Positions 23,055-23,119 of a stretch of DNA of 23,119 nt are shown piece after piece. Within the stretch, counting starts at the first letter, position 1. Every line of letters begins with the position of its first letter. Source of the stretch: Flavobacteriales bacterium (GTDB taxonomy: Bacteria; Bacteroidota; Bacteroidia; Flavobacteriales_D; Sanyastnellaceae); contig DQKQ01000231.1 in NCBI GenBank assembly GCA_015660615.1, positions 1 to 23,119 of the forward strand. Reading direction: 5' to 3'. The notes beneath the pieces were generated by a model, which was given only the letters and a program-made list of their open reading frames with translations, made no database searches and was not told the origin of the DNA. Made by a program: the position numbers and the translations under genes.

Positions 23055-23119
23055 ATGGCTAATACATTCAAACTCGCAACCAAGCTGAATATGACCACCT
23101 CTGGTGGGAGTGCTTTTAA
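23055..23119 (+). CDS. Start of a further fibre-cassette gene (runs off the window)
   Basis: ATG 23055 follows AAGGAA at 23044-23049. The first 21 codons read NTFKLATKLNMTTSGGSAF and remain open at the edge, where the last codon is incomplete (AA). The beginning resembles short phage attachment proteins. The protein cannot be identified beyond that. Confidence 0.55.
   Translation, partial: MANTFKLATKLNMTTSGGSAF

Noticed and set aside
1..23119. Gene transfer agent or long-tailed phage cluster
   Set aside because: There is no tail tube, tape-measure or baseplate set, while adaptor, nozzle and giant internal proteins are present, which fits a short-tailed phage better.
1..23119. tRNA, CRISPR array, insertion sequence or defence system
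   Set aside because: No cloverleaf-like gene, regularly spaced repeats, transposase frame or recognisable defence domain was seen on either strand.

Overview
The window is a stretch of the virion-structure (late) region of a tailed double-stranded DNA phage or prophage. Every convincing gene is on the + strand. The genes are packed end to end, many sharing ATGA, TAATG or TAGTG stop/start overlaps. The order is the classic packaging-to-tail order: large terminase, portal, scaffold, major capsid, decoration protein, two adaptor-like proteins, a nozzle-type tail protein, appendage proteins, internal virion (ejection) proteins and tail fibre proteins. I see no tape measure, tail sheath, major tail tube or tail-chaperone frameshift, while adaptor and nozzle-like genes and very large internal proteins are present. 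Together these point to a short-tailed (podovirus) particle. The DNA looks A+T-rich by eye. The fibre protein style (phrases such as GEPIFGTT, AYVDAEM and NLIVNGDTTT) is common in aquatic and marine phages, so an aquatic bacterial host is a reasonable guess. No host can be named from the sequence.

Layout. 1-54 is the tail end of an upstream gene that reads like a helix-turn-helix. 55-259 is a non-coding leader with a folded element. 260-4123 holds terL, two tiny genes, the portal and a very basic small protein. 4124-4232 is a leader, followed by scaffold, major capsid protein and a small decoration-like protein (4233-6391). A strong UUCG-loop hairpin (6411-6438) separates the head genes from the tail genes. 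6465-10209 holds the two adaptor-like proteins and the nozzle-like protein. 10212-13443 is a run of appendage proteins with obvious duplications: two tandem paralogues, a beta-sandwich domain apparently split across two genes, a repeat protein, and a shared C-terminal domain. 13445-21449 carries three candidate ejection proteins ending in a 1970-residue giant. 21488 to the end is a cassette of overlapping tail-fibre or appendage genes that runs off the window. There is no gene-free stretch longer than 300 bases.

How they work together. TerL pumps DNA through the portal into a shell built from the capsid protein on the scaffold. The decoration-like protein may coat the shell. The adaptors and nozzle close the portal and form the short tail. 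The appendage and fibre proteins would contact the host. The basic and giant internal proteins are the best candidates for being injected with the DNA. I did not find a convincing small terminase, lysis genes, polymerase, integrase, tRNA, CRISPR array or insertion sequence. I also did not find a clearly new defence or counter-defence system. The most unusual content is the modular appendage region (10.2-13.4 kb), the giant protein, and the repeated leader motif.
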